The notes beneath the pieces are model-generated. The model did not search any database and was not told the DNA's origin. It saw only the letters and a program-made list of their open reading frames with translations. This document shows positions 1 to 5,912 of a DNA stretch of 12,793 nucleotides, one piece after another; the first letter of the stretch is position 1, and each line of letters starts with the position of its first letter. Source of the DNA: JANQFM01 sp035471925. Its GTDB lineage: Bacteria; Acidobacteriota; UBA6911; RPQK01; DATIPO01. Where the stretch lies: positions 1 to 12,793 of the forward strand of contig DATIPO010000418.1 in NCBI GenBank assembly GCA_035471925.1, in the 5' to 3' direction. A program made the translations under genes and the position numbers.

Positions 1-250
1 GCCAATGCAGCAGTGCAGACCAAAGGGGCTGCGTAGCAGATCCATCGGGCACGGATAACCTGCCCAATCGCGATAGGCGCCAGAGCCCAAGCCTGGGCCC
101 TACTGCCTTCCGCGCCGAAGGGCGCCGTCGAGCCATCTACAACGGAGAGGAAGAATACCGCACTCACATAAGCCAGAAGGAACCCGCCTTCATCGAGCCA
201 GCACCCTGCAACATGCAGCGTGCCTTCGTAAACTACCGCAAAAACCCGGC
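1..250. other. Left-edge region with no assignable gene
   Basis: These 250 bases follow the stop codon of the minus-strand activator. Two reading frames stay open across the stretch. One on the minus strand would encode a partly hydrophobic peptide running off the left edge, but it has no clear ATG; a GTG near 145 is the best candidate and has no convincing ribosome binding site. One on the plus strand runs antisense into the 3' end of the activator. Neither resembles a family I know. With GC-rich DNA, open frames of this length arise by chance, so I do not call a gene. I see no tRNA and no obvious terminator. Confidence 0.4.
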
Positions 251-1861
251 TTATTCCCTGCGGCGCTCCAGACCGAGTTTCTTGATTCTGGAAACCAATG
301 TGGTCGGCTTGACCCCCAGCAGCTCGGCTGCGCCGCCGGGTCCGTAAACCTTCCACCGCGTCCTCCTCAGCGCCCGGCGGAGGTTCTCCTTCTGGAGGCG
401 GCCCATCTCAGCTTCGGTCAGAACGGAATCCTTCTCCCCGCCGGCGCTTTGCAACGCAGGGCCCGATTGGGGACCCTCCGACAGATCCACCTGAAGCCGT
501 TCCCCTCGGCTGGTGATCAGCGCGCGTTCGATGACGTTCTGCAATTCACGTACGTTGCCCGGCCAGTCGTAGTTCTGCAGGCGCATCAAGAGAGCCTGCG
601 TCAGGCGCGGCTCCGGGCGGTTCAGCTTGTGGCACAGACTGCGTACAAAGTGGGCCGTCAGTGCCGGTATGTCCTCTCGCCGGCGCCGCAGCGGCGGAAC
701 TTCGATGGGAAAGACGTTGAGCCTGTAATATAGGTCCTCTCGGAAGTTGCGCTTCTCGACCTCGCTGCGCAGGTCCCGGTTGGTGGCGGCGATCACGCGA
801 GCGTCGGTCTTGCGGCTGCGCTCCTCGCCGACACGCTCGTATTGCCCCTCCTGGAGAACTCGCAACAGCTTGCTTTGCAGCTCTGCCGGAATCTCGCCGA
901 CCTCGTCGAGGAATACCGTCCCGCCATCGGCCAGCCCGAAGCGGCCGACCCGGTCGCGCGTTGCGCCGGTGAAGGCGCCCTTTACATGTCCGAAGAATTC
1001 GCTCTCGAAGAGTTCGCGCGGAATGGAAGGGCAGTTGACACGAATCATCGACCGCCCGGCCCGCGAACTGCGATGGTGAATCTCGCGAGCGATCAGTTCC
1101 TTTCCCACACCCGATTCGCCGCTGATGAGCACCGTGGCCTCGGTCGGGGCCACCAGCTCGATCTGGCTCAGTATCCCCTTTATGGAGGCGCTGCTTCCGA
1201 CGATATCGCCGAAAGCGACCGCCTCCAGCACCTCCGTGCGCAAGTACTCGTTCTCTAACTCAAGCTGTGTCTTGAGCTGCTTGATTTCCTCGAAGGCGGC
1301 GGCGTTGATGATCGCCACCGCCAAGTGGTCGGCGATCAAACGCAGCCAATCCATCTGCCCGGGAGAACCCTCTGCACGCATGAAAACCGCCAGAACTCCT
1401 ACCAGCTGGTTGCGGAAGAGCAGCGGCTGGCCGGCAAAACCCTGGATGCCTTCCCTCTTGGCCCAGTCGGGATCGGCGAGCCATCGTGCATCGCCCGCCT
1501 TGATGTCGTCTATCTCAAGCGCCTGGCGCTGGGCAGCCACATATCCCACCTTGCGAGACCCCACCGGAAAGCGGCGATAGGCTCCCTGGATCCCACCCCA
1601 CTCCAGGTTCGGGTCGACCGCCGAACACCCCGCGCTGGCAACCAGATGCAGGCAGGAAACGCCGCCGGGACACTCCTGCCGGCAAGGGCAGTTCGAGCAG
1701 ATATCACCGGGTCGCAGAAGCCAGACCCGAGCCAGCGCAATGTGCTCGCGCTCAGCCAGCCGCTGGACGACCATCTCGAGCAGCGATTGGCTGGAGTGCT
1801 CCTGGGGCATGGCAAGGAGCAGCTCTCGAAGTGACTCCGACCCGGTTCTTGGTTCGACCAC
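251..1861 (-). CDS. GAF-domain sigma-54-dependent transcriptional activator (Fis family)
   Basis: Bacterial enhancer-binding protein, 536 aa: it uses ATP to open promoters bound by sigma-54 RNA polymerase. A GAF-like sensor covers about residues 22-190, followed by a short coiled-coil linker (190-212), an AAA+ domain (about 218-450) with Walker A GESGVGK at 248-254, the sigma-54 contact loop GAFTGA at 295-300 and Walker B VFLDE at 316-320, and a Fis-type helix-turn-helix at about 501-530. There is no receiver domain, so control is probably by a ligand or redox signal in the GAF. The GAF carries Cys55, 58, 60, 64 and 70, a possible metal or Fe-S site. The start is a GTG with no good Shine-Dalgarno; an ATG at codon 18 (position 1810) is an alternative but would cut into a conserved-looking N-terminal helix. 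It is divergent from the 2069-4046 cluster, whose promoter has a sigma-54 signature, so that cluster is its likely target. Family call is very secure; signal unknown. Confidence 0.96.
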   Translation of the reverse strand: MVEPRTGSESLRELLLAMPQEHSSQSLLEMVVQRLAEREHIALARVWLLRPGDICSNCPCRQECPGGVSCLHLVASAGCSAVDPNLEWGGIQGAYRRFPVGSRKVGYVAAQRQALEIDDIKAGDARWLADPDWAKREGIQGFAGQPLLFRNQLVGVLAVFMRAEGSPGQMDWLRLIADHLAVAIINAAAFEEIKQLKTQLELENEYLRTEVLEAVAFGDIVGSSASIKGILSQIELVAPTEATVLISGESGVGKELIAREIHHRSSRAGRSMIRVNCPSIPRELFESEFFGHVKGAFTGATRDRVGRFGLADGGTVFLDEVGEIPAELQSKLLRVLQEGQYERVGEERSRKTDARVIAATNRDLRSEVEKRNFREDLYYRLNVFPIEVPPLRRRREDIPALTAHFVRSLCHKLNRPEPRLTQALLMRLQNYDWPGNVRELQNVIERALITSRGERLQVDLSEGPQSGPALQSAGGEKDSVLTEAEMGRLQKENLRRALRRTRWKVYGPGGAAELLGVKPTTLVSRIKKLGLERRRE

Positions 1862-1877
1862 TTTTGCAACGGTACTA

Positions 1878-1940
1878 CGAAATTTCGCTACACGACAACG
1901 ATAAATCGGTGAACAGCGATATTCCGTTCCTGACAGCGAA
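1878..1940. promoter_or_regulatory. Candidate activator-binding (enhancer) region
   Basis: The activator/cluster spacer contains a perfect 10-bp palindrome CGAAATTTCG (1878-1887) and two direct copies of ACAGCGA (1913-1919 and 1933-1939) exactly 20 bp apart, about two helical turns. The half-site GCGAAA (1936-1941) is the reverse complement of TTTCGC (1883-1888) in the palindrome. These lie about 85-145 bp upstream of the predicted start of transcription, the usual distance for sigma-54 activator sites. Assigning them to the adjacent regulator is inference; the palindrome also lies immediately upstream of the regulator's own start and could serve autoregulation. Confidence 0.4.
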
Positions 1941-1997
1941 ACGCCGGATGTCCCCTAAATCATTAACTATCAATGTTTTAGACGGTATTCAGCCGAT

Positions 1998-2013
1998 TGG
2001 CACACGCTGTGCT
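1998..2013 (+). promoter_or_regulatory. Sigma-54 (-24/-12) promoter
   Basis: The sequence TGGCACACGCTGTGCT matches the sigma-54 consensus TGGCACRNNNNTTGCW at all defined positions but one (G instead of T just before the -12 TGC). The invariant GG (1999-2000) and GC (2011-2012) are separated by exactly 10 bases. Transcription should start near 2024, about 45 bp before the ATG at 2069, inside a normal leader. It lies between a sigma-54 activator and the cluster it points into, which strongly supports function. Confidence 0.85.
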
Positions 2014-2068
2014 GCAGGGGAGACCGTCGCTAGGATCGAATGACCAGAACGAAGGGAGGAGCACCCCC

Positions 2069-2662
2069 ATGTCCCGAATCGAGCGGATCAACCCCCAGAA
2101 GGCAGAAGGCACAATCCGCAAGTTGCTGGAGGCCGTCCGCCGCAGGGTCGGCATGACGCCCAATCTGATCCGGACGATGGCCTGCTCGGCTGCCACTCTG
2201 GCCGGCTACCTCGGCTTAGACGAGGCGCTTGGAAAGGGCGCCCTCTCAAGCCGCGAGCGCGAGCAGATCGCCTTGGCCGTTGCCGAAGCGAACGGCTGCG
2301 GCTATTGCTTGGCCGCCCATACTGCCTCCGGCAAGCTCTTTGGCCTGAGCGAACTTGAGGTCTGCGACGCGCGGCGAGGGTCTGCTACCGCAAAGCGGGA
2401 AGACGCGATTCTCAAGTTCGCCGGCGAGGTGCTTGCCCGACGAGGCCACGTCCGTGACAACGAGCTGCGGCGGGTTCGCCGGGCCGGCCTGACTGACGGC
2501 GAGATCACCGAGATCGTCGCCAACGTCGCGCTCAACGTCTTCACCAACTACATGACCGAAGTCGCCGCGACGAAAGTGGACTTCCCTCCCGCCGCGGTGG
2601 TCGAGGCTTGCGAACACTTGACCCATCCATTCCAAACCCAAAACAAGAAGGAGCAAAGATAA
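2069..2662 (+). CDS. AhpD/carboxymuconolactone decarboxylase-family protein (alkylhydroperoxidase-like)
   Basis: Cytoplasmic protein of 197 aa with the AhpD-type core: Glu73 followed by Cys77-Gly-Tyr-Cys80 and His84, the redox-active CxxC-x3-H pattern of the family. Members act as thiol peroxidases (AhpD) or as decarboxylases; the CxxC favours a peroxidase or other thiol-redox role. Its length and the 'peroxidase-related' pattern fit small single-core members that oligomerise. The start at 2069 is chosen because GGGAGGA (2054-2060) sits 8 bases upstream; a longer frame from a TTG at 1997 would begin inside the sigma-54 promoter, upstream of the transcript. Its stop overlaps the next start (TAATG), so the two are probably translationally coupled. 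It is the first gene of the sigma-54-controlled cluster. Substrate unknown. Confidence 0.9.
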   Translation: MSRIERINPQKAEGTIRKLLEAVRRRVGMTPNLIRTMACSAATLAGYLGLDEALGKGALSSREREQIALAVAEANGCGYCLAAHTASGKLFGLSELEVCDARRGSATAKREDAILKFAGEVLARRGHVRDNELRRVRRAGLTDGEITEIVANVALNVFTNYMTEVAATKVDFPPAAVVEACEHLTHPFQTQNKKEQR

Positions 2663-3453
2663 TGATTCACAAACTTTCAACTCTTGCAGTTGCAGGCGTC
2701 TTGACGCTGATTTTGTCGGTCGCCGCCGGCTTGGCCCAACTGCCCGATCCGGGAATGAAGATCGACCCGGCCAACACGGCGCTCGTGGTCACGGATCCGC
2801 AGAACGACTTCCTGAGCCCTGACGGCGTCACTTGGGCCGTGGTCGGAAAGAACGTCACCGAGAACCGCACGGTCGAGAATATCGAAGTCCTGTTCCGTAC
2901 GGCCAAAGAGGCCGGCATCCCGGTGTTCGTCTCGCCCCACTACTACTACCCCCACGATCATGGCTGGAAGTTCGAGGGCGCCCTTGAGAAGCTGATGCAC
3001 GACCTCGGGATGTTCAATCGCAAGGATGCGCTCTCGCTCGACTCCTTCAAAGGCTCGGGCGCCGACTGGCTGGCCCGCTACAAGCCGTACATCGAAGACG
3101 GCAAGACGGTCGTGAGTAGTCCGCACAAGGTGTACGGTCCGGAGACCAACGACCTGATCCTCCAGTTGCGCAAACGCGGAATCGATCGCGTGATCCTGGC
3201 CGGCATGTCCGCCAACCTCTGCACCGAATCCCACATGCGCGAGTTGCTCGAGCAGGGTTTCGAGGTGCTGGTTGTGCTCGACGGCACGGCTGCCGCAGTA
3301 GTCCCTGACGGCGACGGATACGCGGCTGCGGCCATCAACTTCCGGTTCATGGCCAATGCGGTGCGCACCACCCAACAAGTGGCGACGGAGTTGCTCGGGG
3401 CCGAAAAAGCGCAGCGGTTCATCAGCCAGAGCACATCAACGACCACCGACTGA
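2662..3453 (+). CDS. Exported isochorismatase-fold cysteine hydrolase
   Basis: Protein of 263 aa. Residues 1-25 form a Sec signal peptide (basic start, hydrophobic core, cleavage likely around Gly-Leu-Ala/Gln26), so the enzyme should act in the periplasm. The isochorismatase/nicotinamidase-type catalytic triad is visible: Asp45 in the DPQNDF motif, Lys156 in HKVYG and Cys187 in ANLCTES, preceded by the GMSAN stretch with the usual non-proline cis-peptide region. Family members hydrolyse amide or vinyl-ether bonds (nicotinamide, carbamoyl amides, ureas, isochorismate); the specificity here cannot be read from sequence. The start at 2662 overlaps the upstream stop by one base and has a purine-rich AAGAAGGAG just before it, lying inside the preceding gene. 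A frame opening at 2608 is rejected because it would lack the signal peptide at its N-terminus. Most cytosolic relatives lack a signal sequence, which makes this exported form notable. Confidence 0.92.
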   Translation: MIHKLSTLAVAGVLTLILSVAAGLAQLPDPGMKIDPANTALVVTDPQNDFLSPDGVTWAVVGKNVTENRTVENIEVLFRTAKEAGIPVFVSPHYYYPHDHGWKFEGALEKLMHDLGMFNRKDALSLDSFKGSGADWLARYKPYIEDGKTVVSSPHKVYGPETNDLILQLRKRGIDRVILAGMSANLCTESHMRELLEQGFEVLVVLDGTAAAVVPDGDGYAAAAINFRFMANAVRTTQQVATELLGAEKAQRFISQSTSTTTD

Positions 3454-3471
3454 ATGGAGGCCATGGACAGG

Positions 3472-3498
3472 CCCGGCAGTCCGATTCGGCCTGCCGGG
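3472..3498 (+). other. Intercistronic hairpin before the YHS gene
   Basis: A perfect 8-bp inverted repeat, CCCGGCAG (3472-3479) and CTGCCGGG (3491-3498), encloses an 11-base loop in the 113-bp gap between the hydrolase and the YHS gene. There is no U-tract after it, so it is less likely to be a full intrinsic terminator than an mRNA-stabilising or processing stem giving different levels of the two parts of the cluster. This role is inference. Confidence 0.5.
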
Positions 3499-3566
3499 TC
3501 GACCGATGACCAACCTGAGATCCAGAACTCAAACGAGAAAGAACAACTATTTAAGGAGAATGACCA

Positions 3567-4046
3567 ATGAAGCGAATTGCAACCCTGACCGTTTTGTGCC
3601 TGACCGGGCTGTTTGGCACATCCTTCGCAGGAATCGAAATCAACACCTCCACCGGCTTGACGCTCACCGGCGAGCCGCTCGCCCTGCACGGGTTCGATGC
3701 AGTGGCCTATTTCACCGACGGCGCAGCCAAACTCGGCAAGGCCGAGTTCTCGGTCGCGCACCAAGGCGCCACCTACCGCTTTGTCAGCCAAAGCAACAAG
3801 CGGATGTTCGAGCGGAATCCGGCCGGTTACCTTCCCCAGTACGGCGGATACTGTGCCTATGGGACCTTCAAGGGCAAGAAGTTCGACGGAGATCCGCGTC
3901 TGTTCAAGGTCGTCAATGGCAAGCTATACTTCAATCTCAACCCTGCCGTTTACGAGTTGTGGCTGAAAGACATCCCCGGCCACATCAAGAAAGCCGACGA
4001 GAACTGGCGTGAGATCCGCGACAAAGAACCCGATGATCTCTGGTGA
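3567..4046 (+). CDS. Exported YHS-domain protein
   Basis: Small protein of 159 aa. Residues 1-21 form a signal peptide (MKR start, hydrophobic core, cleavage probably after SFA), so the mature protein of about 138 aa is periplasmic. The YHS domain spans about residues 33-115: HGFDAVAYF, then NKRMFERNPAGYLPQYGGYCAYG. The single cysteine of the mature form lies in the GGYCAYG motif. YHS domains are small and often metal-associated; the family includes secreted '(seleno)protein' members, and this one has cysteine, with no in-frame UGA. The start is set by AAGGAG (3553-3558), 8 bases upstream. It is the third gene of the cluster, 113 bp after the hydrolase, and probably shares the sigma-54 promoter, though an extra promoter in the gap cannot be excluded. 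Biochemical role unknown; metal or redox partner of the exported hydrolase is a guess. Confidence 0.88.
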   Translation: MKRIATLTVLCLTGLFGTSFAGIEINTSTGLTLTGEPLALHGFDAVAYFTDGAAKLGKAEFSVAHQGATYRFVSQSNKRMFERNPAGYLPQYGGYCAYGTFKGKKFDGDPRLFKVVNGKLYFNLNPAVYELWLKDIPGHIKKADENWREIRDKEPDDLW

Positions 4047-4062
4047 ACCACGTCATACCGGT

Positions 4063-4084
4063 CGGGAGAGTCGTGACTCTCCCG
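4063..4084 (+). terminator. GC-rich hairpin ending the AhpD-hydrolase-YHS cluster
   Basis: CGGGAGAGTC (4063-4072) and GACTCTCCCG (4075-4084) are perfect reverse complements, giving at least a 9-bp stem with a CGTG tetraloop, 16 bp after the YHS stop codon. No U-tract follows, so it is an atypical intrinsic terminator or a 3' mRNA-stabilising stem. Its position argues that the next coding region starts after it, at 4142 rather than at the upstream in-frame ATG at 4043. Confidence 0.65.
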
Positions 4085-4141
4085 GGCCTCCGCGCCTTTG
4101 CGCGAGGAACCTTCGCCGCCAGCCGGCCTCTAAGCAAGAGC

Positions 4142-4594
4142 ATGCCTCAGATCAACCGGAAGCGACTCCTTCTCGCCGCCCTGGCTCTGGCGGCCGCCGC
4201 CTGGACCTACTCCAACTCCCTGATCGGAGTGGACGAGTCGGTGATCACCGCCTACCGCACTCTCCAGCAGAGGGTCGAGGCCGCCGGCCACCGCCCCGGC
4301 TTCTTCGTCTTCAGCGGACGCCGGTACTGGCTCGACAACCTCCTGCTGACCGCCTTCGGGGCCAGTCCCAACAGCCGCCACCTGCACGGCAACGCCATCG
4401 ACATCATCGTCCTCGACGTTAACGGCGACGGCACCGCCGACGCCCAGGACGTCGACTTGGTCCACCGCATCCTCGACCGAGAAATCATCGCCGACCGCGG
4501 AGGCCTGGGCACTTACAAGAACGAATGGGGCTTCCTGCGCCGCCAGATGGTCCACTTCGACCTCAGAGGCCGCCGAGCCCGCTGGAACCGCTAG
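4142..4594 (+). CDS. Membrane-anchored M15/YcbK-like peptidase with EF-hand-type calcium loop
   Basis: Protein of 150 aa. Residues 8-22 are a hydrophobic N-terminal segment (signal peptide or anchor), so the catalytic part faces the periplasm. The zinc-peptidase signature of the M15/DUF882 (YcbK-like) group is present: HxxGxAxD from His80 to Asp87, and His138-Phe-Asp140 near the C-terminus inside the usual GGLGTY...VHFDLRG context. Such enzymes cut peptide cross-links or stems in peptidoglycan; that role here is by family. Between the two metal-binding motifs residues 92-103 (DVNGDGTADAQD) match a 12-residue EF-hand/dockerin-type calcium loop with ligands at positions 1, 3, 5, 9 and 12, followed by a helix. 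I do not know this insertion as part of the family. The start at 4142 has only a weak upstream purine stretch; an ATG at 4043 is in frame but would place a terminator-like hairpin inside the gene. It is 95 bp past the YHS gene and probably transcribed separately. Confidence 0.8.
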   Translation: MPQINRKRLLLAALALAAAAWTYSNSLIGVDESVITAYRTLQQRVEAAGHRPGFFVFSGRRYWLDNLLLTAFGASPNSRHLHGNAIDIIVLDVNGDGTADAQDVDLVHRILDREIIADRGGLGTYKNEWGFLRRQMVHFDLRGRRARWNR

Positions 4595-4783
4595 CCGGCA
4601 TTATGCATTGGCTTTCGTCGCGAGGCGGGATCACTCCTTGGACTGCAGCTCCCACAGGTGTGAGCGTCTCACGTGTAAGTAATGGCGCCCCCAGGGGCCT
4701 CGGACCATGGCTGATGCCCTTCAATCTTCGCAAAGAGAGGTGGGTGCACTACGCCTGTTGTCGTAAGCTGTTGAAAAGAAAAT
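4595..4783. other. Intergenic region with small hairpins between peptidase and tRNA
   Basis: No coding region is supported. Two short stems are visible: GTGAG/CTCAC around the loop CGT (4660-4672) and GCCCC/GGGGC around CA (4687-4698). They may terminate the peptidase transcript, though no U-tract follows. On the minus strand the bases just after the tRNA 3' end (4783 downward) read ATTTTCTTTTC, a T-rich stretch that could assist termination of the tRNA transcript. An open frame on the plus strand here runs through the tRNA and is spurious. Confidence 0.45.
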
Positions 4784-4858
<75 letters not shown>

Positions 4859-4872
4859 TCGCCAGTGTAATG

Positions 4873-4902
4873 AGTATAGCACCGGTCCTCTCGATTTGTC
4901 AG
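4873..4902 (-). promoter_or_regulatory. Housekeeping-type promoter of tRNA-Gly
   Basis: On the minus strand CTGACA (4902-4897) and TATACT (4878-4873) resemble the -35 and -10 elements, separated by 18 bases. Transcription would start about 4866, some 8 bases before the mature tRNA 5' end at 4858. Five of six bases match in each element. Confidence 0.7.
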
Positions 4903-4940
4903 CCCCCCGTTTGGGGCAGGAACCAGTGGGGCTCGGGCTT

Positions 4941-5609
4941 CTAGGGCGCAACCTCATCCGGGGACGAGGGGCTCTGCTTGGGGGCGAAAAGGGCGCCCAG
5001 GCAGGCGAAGAGGCCGCCGAAGACGACGGTAATGACGACGTTGGCGGTCAATTGCGGGAAGAGGCCGGTCTCCAGCCAGCGCAGGAACAAGTTGGGCTGC
5101 TCGTAGCCTTCCACCATGGCCTCGTAGTGCGTTCCCCAGTCGCCGTAGATGGCCAGGAGGATGATGATGGCCACCGGGATCCGGGCCGCATAGGCATAAG
5201 CGGTGAGGACACAGGCCATATCTCGCCATCCTTTGAAGGCGATCCAGAGCACCAGCGCCGTGACGACGGCCAGACCGAGTCCGCCCAGAAGGCTTGGAGT
5301 CGACGACACCAAGAAGAACATGGCCGCCGCCAGCGCCACGAAGACGGCGAACGCAGCCAACAGCCACAGCGCAGCCTTTCCCAGACTGTTCGGACGGTGG
5401 CCGGCAGCGGCCAGCTTGTATCCGAAGTAGATGCCGAAAATCGGTATCAGCCAAGTGATGCCGACCACGGCCGCGGGGTTTGAGGGGCTGCCGAAGAGCG
5501 TCTCGTTCCATTGCAGCGATTCACCGGCCGCGCGCAGCACGGTCACCACTAAAGTGATGATCGCCGGTACCATGATCCAATTCTTGATGGGAAGTTCGGT
5601 GTTTGACAT
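4941..5609 (-). CDS. Six-helix membrane protein of unknown function, paralog 1
   Basis: I do not recognise a named family. The 222-aa product has about six hydrophobic segments: one right after the polar N-terminus (IKNWIMVPAIITLVVTVL), a second containing PIFGIYFGYKLA, two in the middle, one in the AARIPVAIIILLAIYG region, and a last one ending FGGLFACLGALFAPK. It is clearly homologous to the gene at 5913-6554 along its full length, with conserved blocks AGHRP.SLGKAALWL, YG.WGTHYE and EGYEQPNLFLRWLE.GLFPQ. The start at 5609 is preferred over the ATG at 5615 because AAGGAG (5617-5622) lies 7 bases from it and only 1 base from the other. The two paralogs are in the same orientation with a 300-bp gap, so separate or loosely shared transcription is possible. 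The polar WGTHYE...EQPNLFLRW loop between the last two helices is the best-conserved soluble part and may be functional. Confidence 0.8.
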   Translation of the reverse strand: MSNTELPIKNWIMVPAIITLVVTVLRAAGESLQWNETLFGSPSNPAAVVGITWLIPIFGIYFGYKLAAAGHRPNSLGKAALWLLAAFAVFVALAAAMFFLVSSTPSLLGGLGLAVVTALVLWIAFKGWRDMACVLTAYAYAARIPVAIIILLAIYGDWGTHYEAMVEGYEQPNLFLRWLETGLFPQLTANVVITVVFGGLFACLGALFAPKQSPSSPDEVAP

Positions 5610-5912
5610 TTGCATTCTCCTTGCACATACGGTTCCAGAGCCTCATCCATTCGAGAGGATGCGTTCCTGACCAGATTCGCCAGATCTGCGGTCGACGCTT
5701 TTTTCCGCTAATCCACCATCGGGCGCTCGATCGGCGTTCCCGAACAGAACGCTTGCGCGGACCATGTGCAGCTTCGACCTTGATGAGCGCGAAATCGCAT
5801 TCCCCTTCCTTGGTGCGACCCCTTTTCAGCCCTTCACAAGCCTCGCGAAAGACCGAGCCAGCCGATGTAGCAGCAGCCCTTCCAAGGACAACCCGTCAGC
5901 GATGCCGCCCTG
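5610..5912. other. Spacer between the two membrane-protein paralogs
   Basis: Apart from the Shine-Dalgarno of paralog 1 at 5617-5622, I see no gene. A plus-strand frame from 5603 crosses the whole spacer and runs into the opposite strand of paralog 2; its Arg/Pro/Ser-rich composition is typical of a shadow frame. A weak 5-bp stem (CATCC/GGATG around 5646-5663) lies in the probable leader of paralog 1. No confident promoter or terminator was found. Confidence 0.4.
5617..5622 (-). promoter_or_regulatory. Ribosome binding site that fixes the start of paralog 1
   Basis: AAGGAG on the minus strand, 7 bases before the ATG at 5609 and only 1 base before the ATG at 5615. The spacing selects the second ATG, which also gives the same N-terminus (MSN...IKNW) as the paralog. 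Confidence 0.75.

Noticed and set aside
1997..2068. In-frame TTG extension of the AhpD-like gene
   Set aside because: It starts inside the sigma-54 promoter, upstream of the predicted transcript, and the ATG at 2069 has a strong Shine-Dalgarno.
2608..2661. Upstream start for the isochorismatase-fold gene
   Set aside because: The extension overlaps the preceding gene and would put 18 polar residues before a clear signal peptide; TAATG coupling at 2662 fits better.
4043..4141. N-terminal extension of the M15-like peptidase
   Set aside because: The extra 33 codons contain the perfect GC hairpin after the YHS gene and are not family-like; the signal-type N-terminus begins at 4142.
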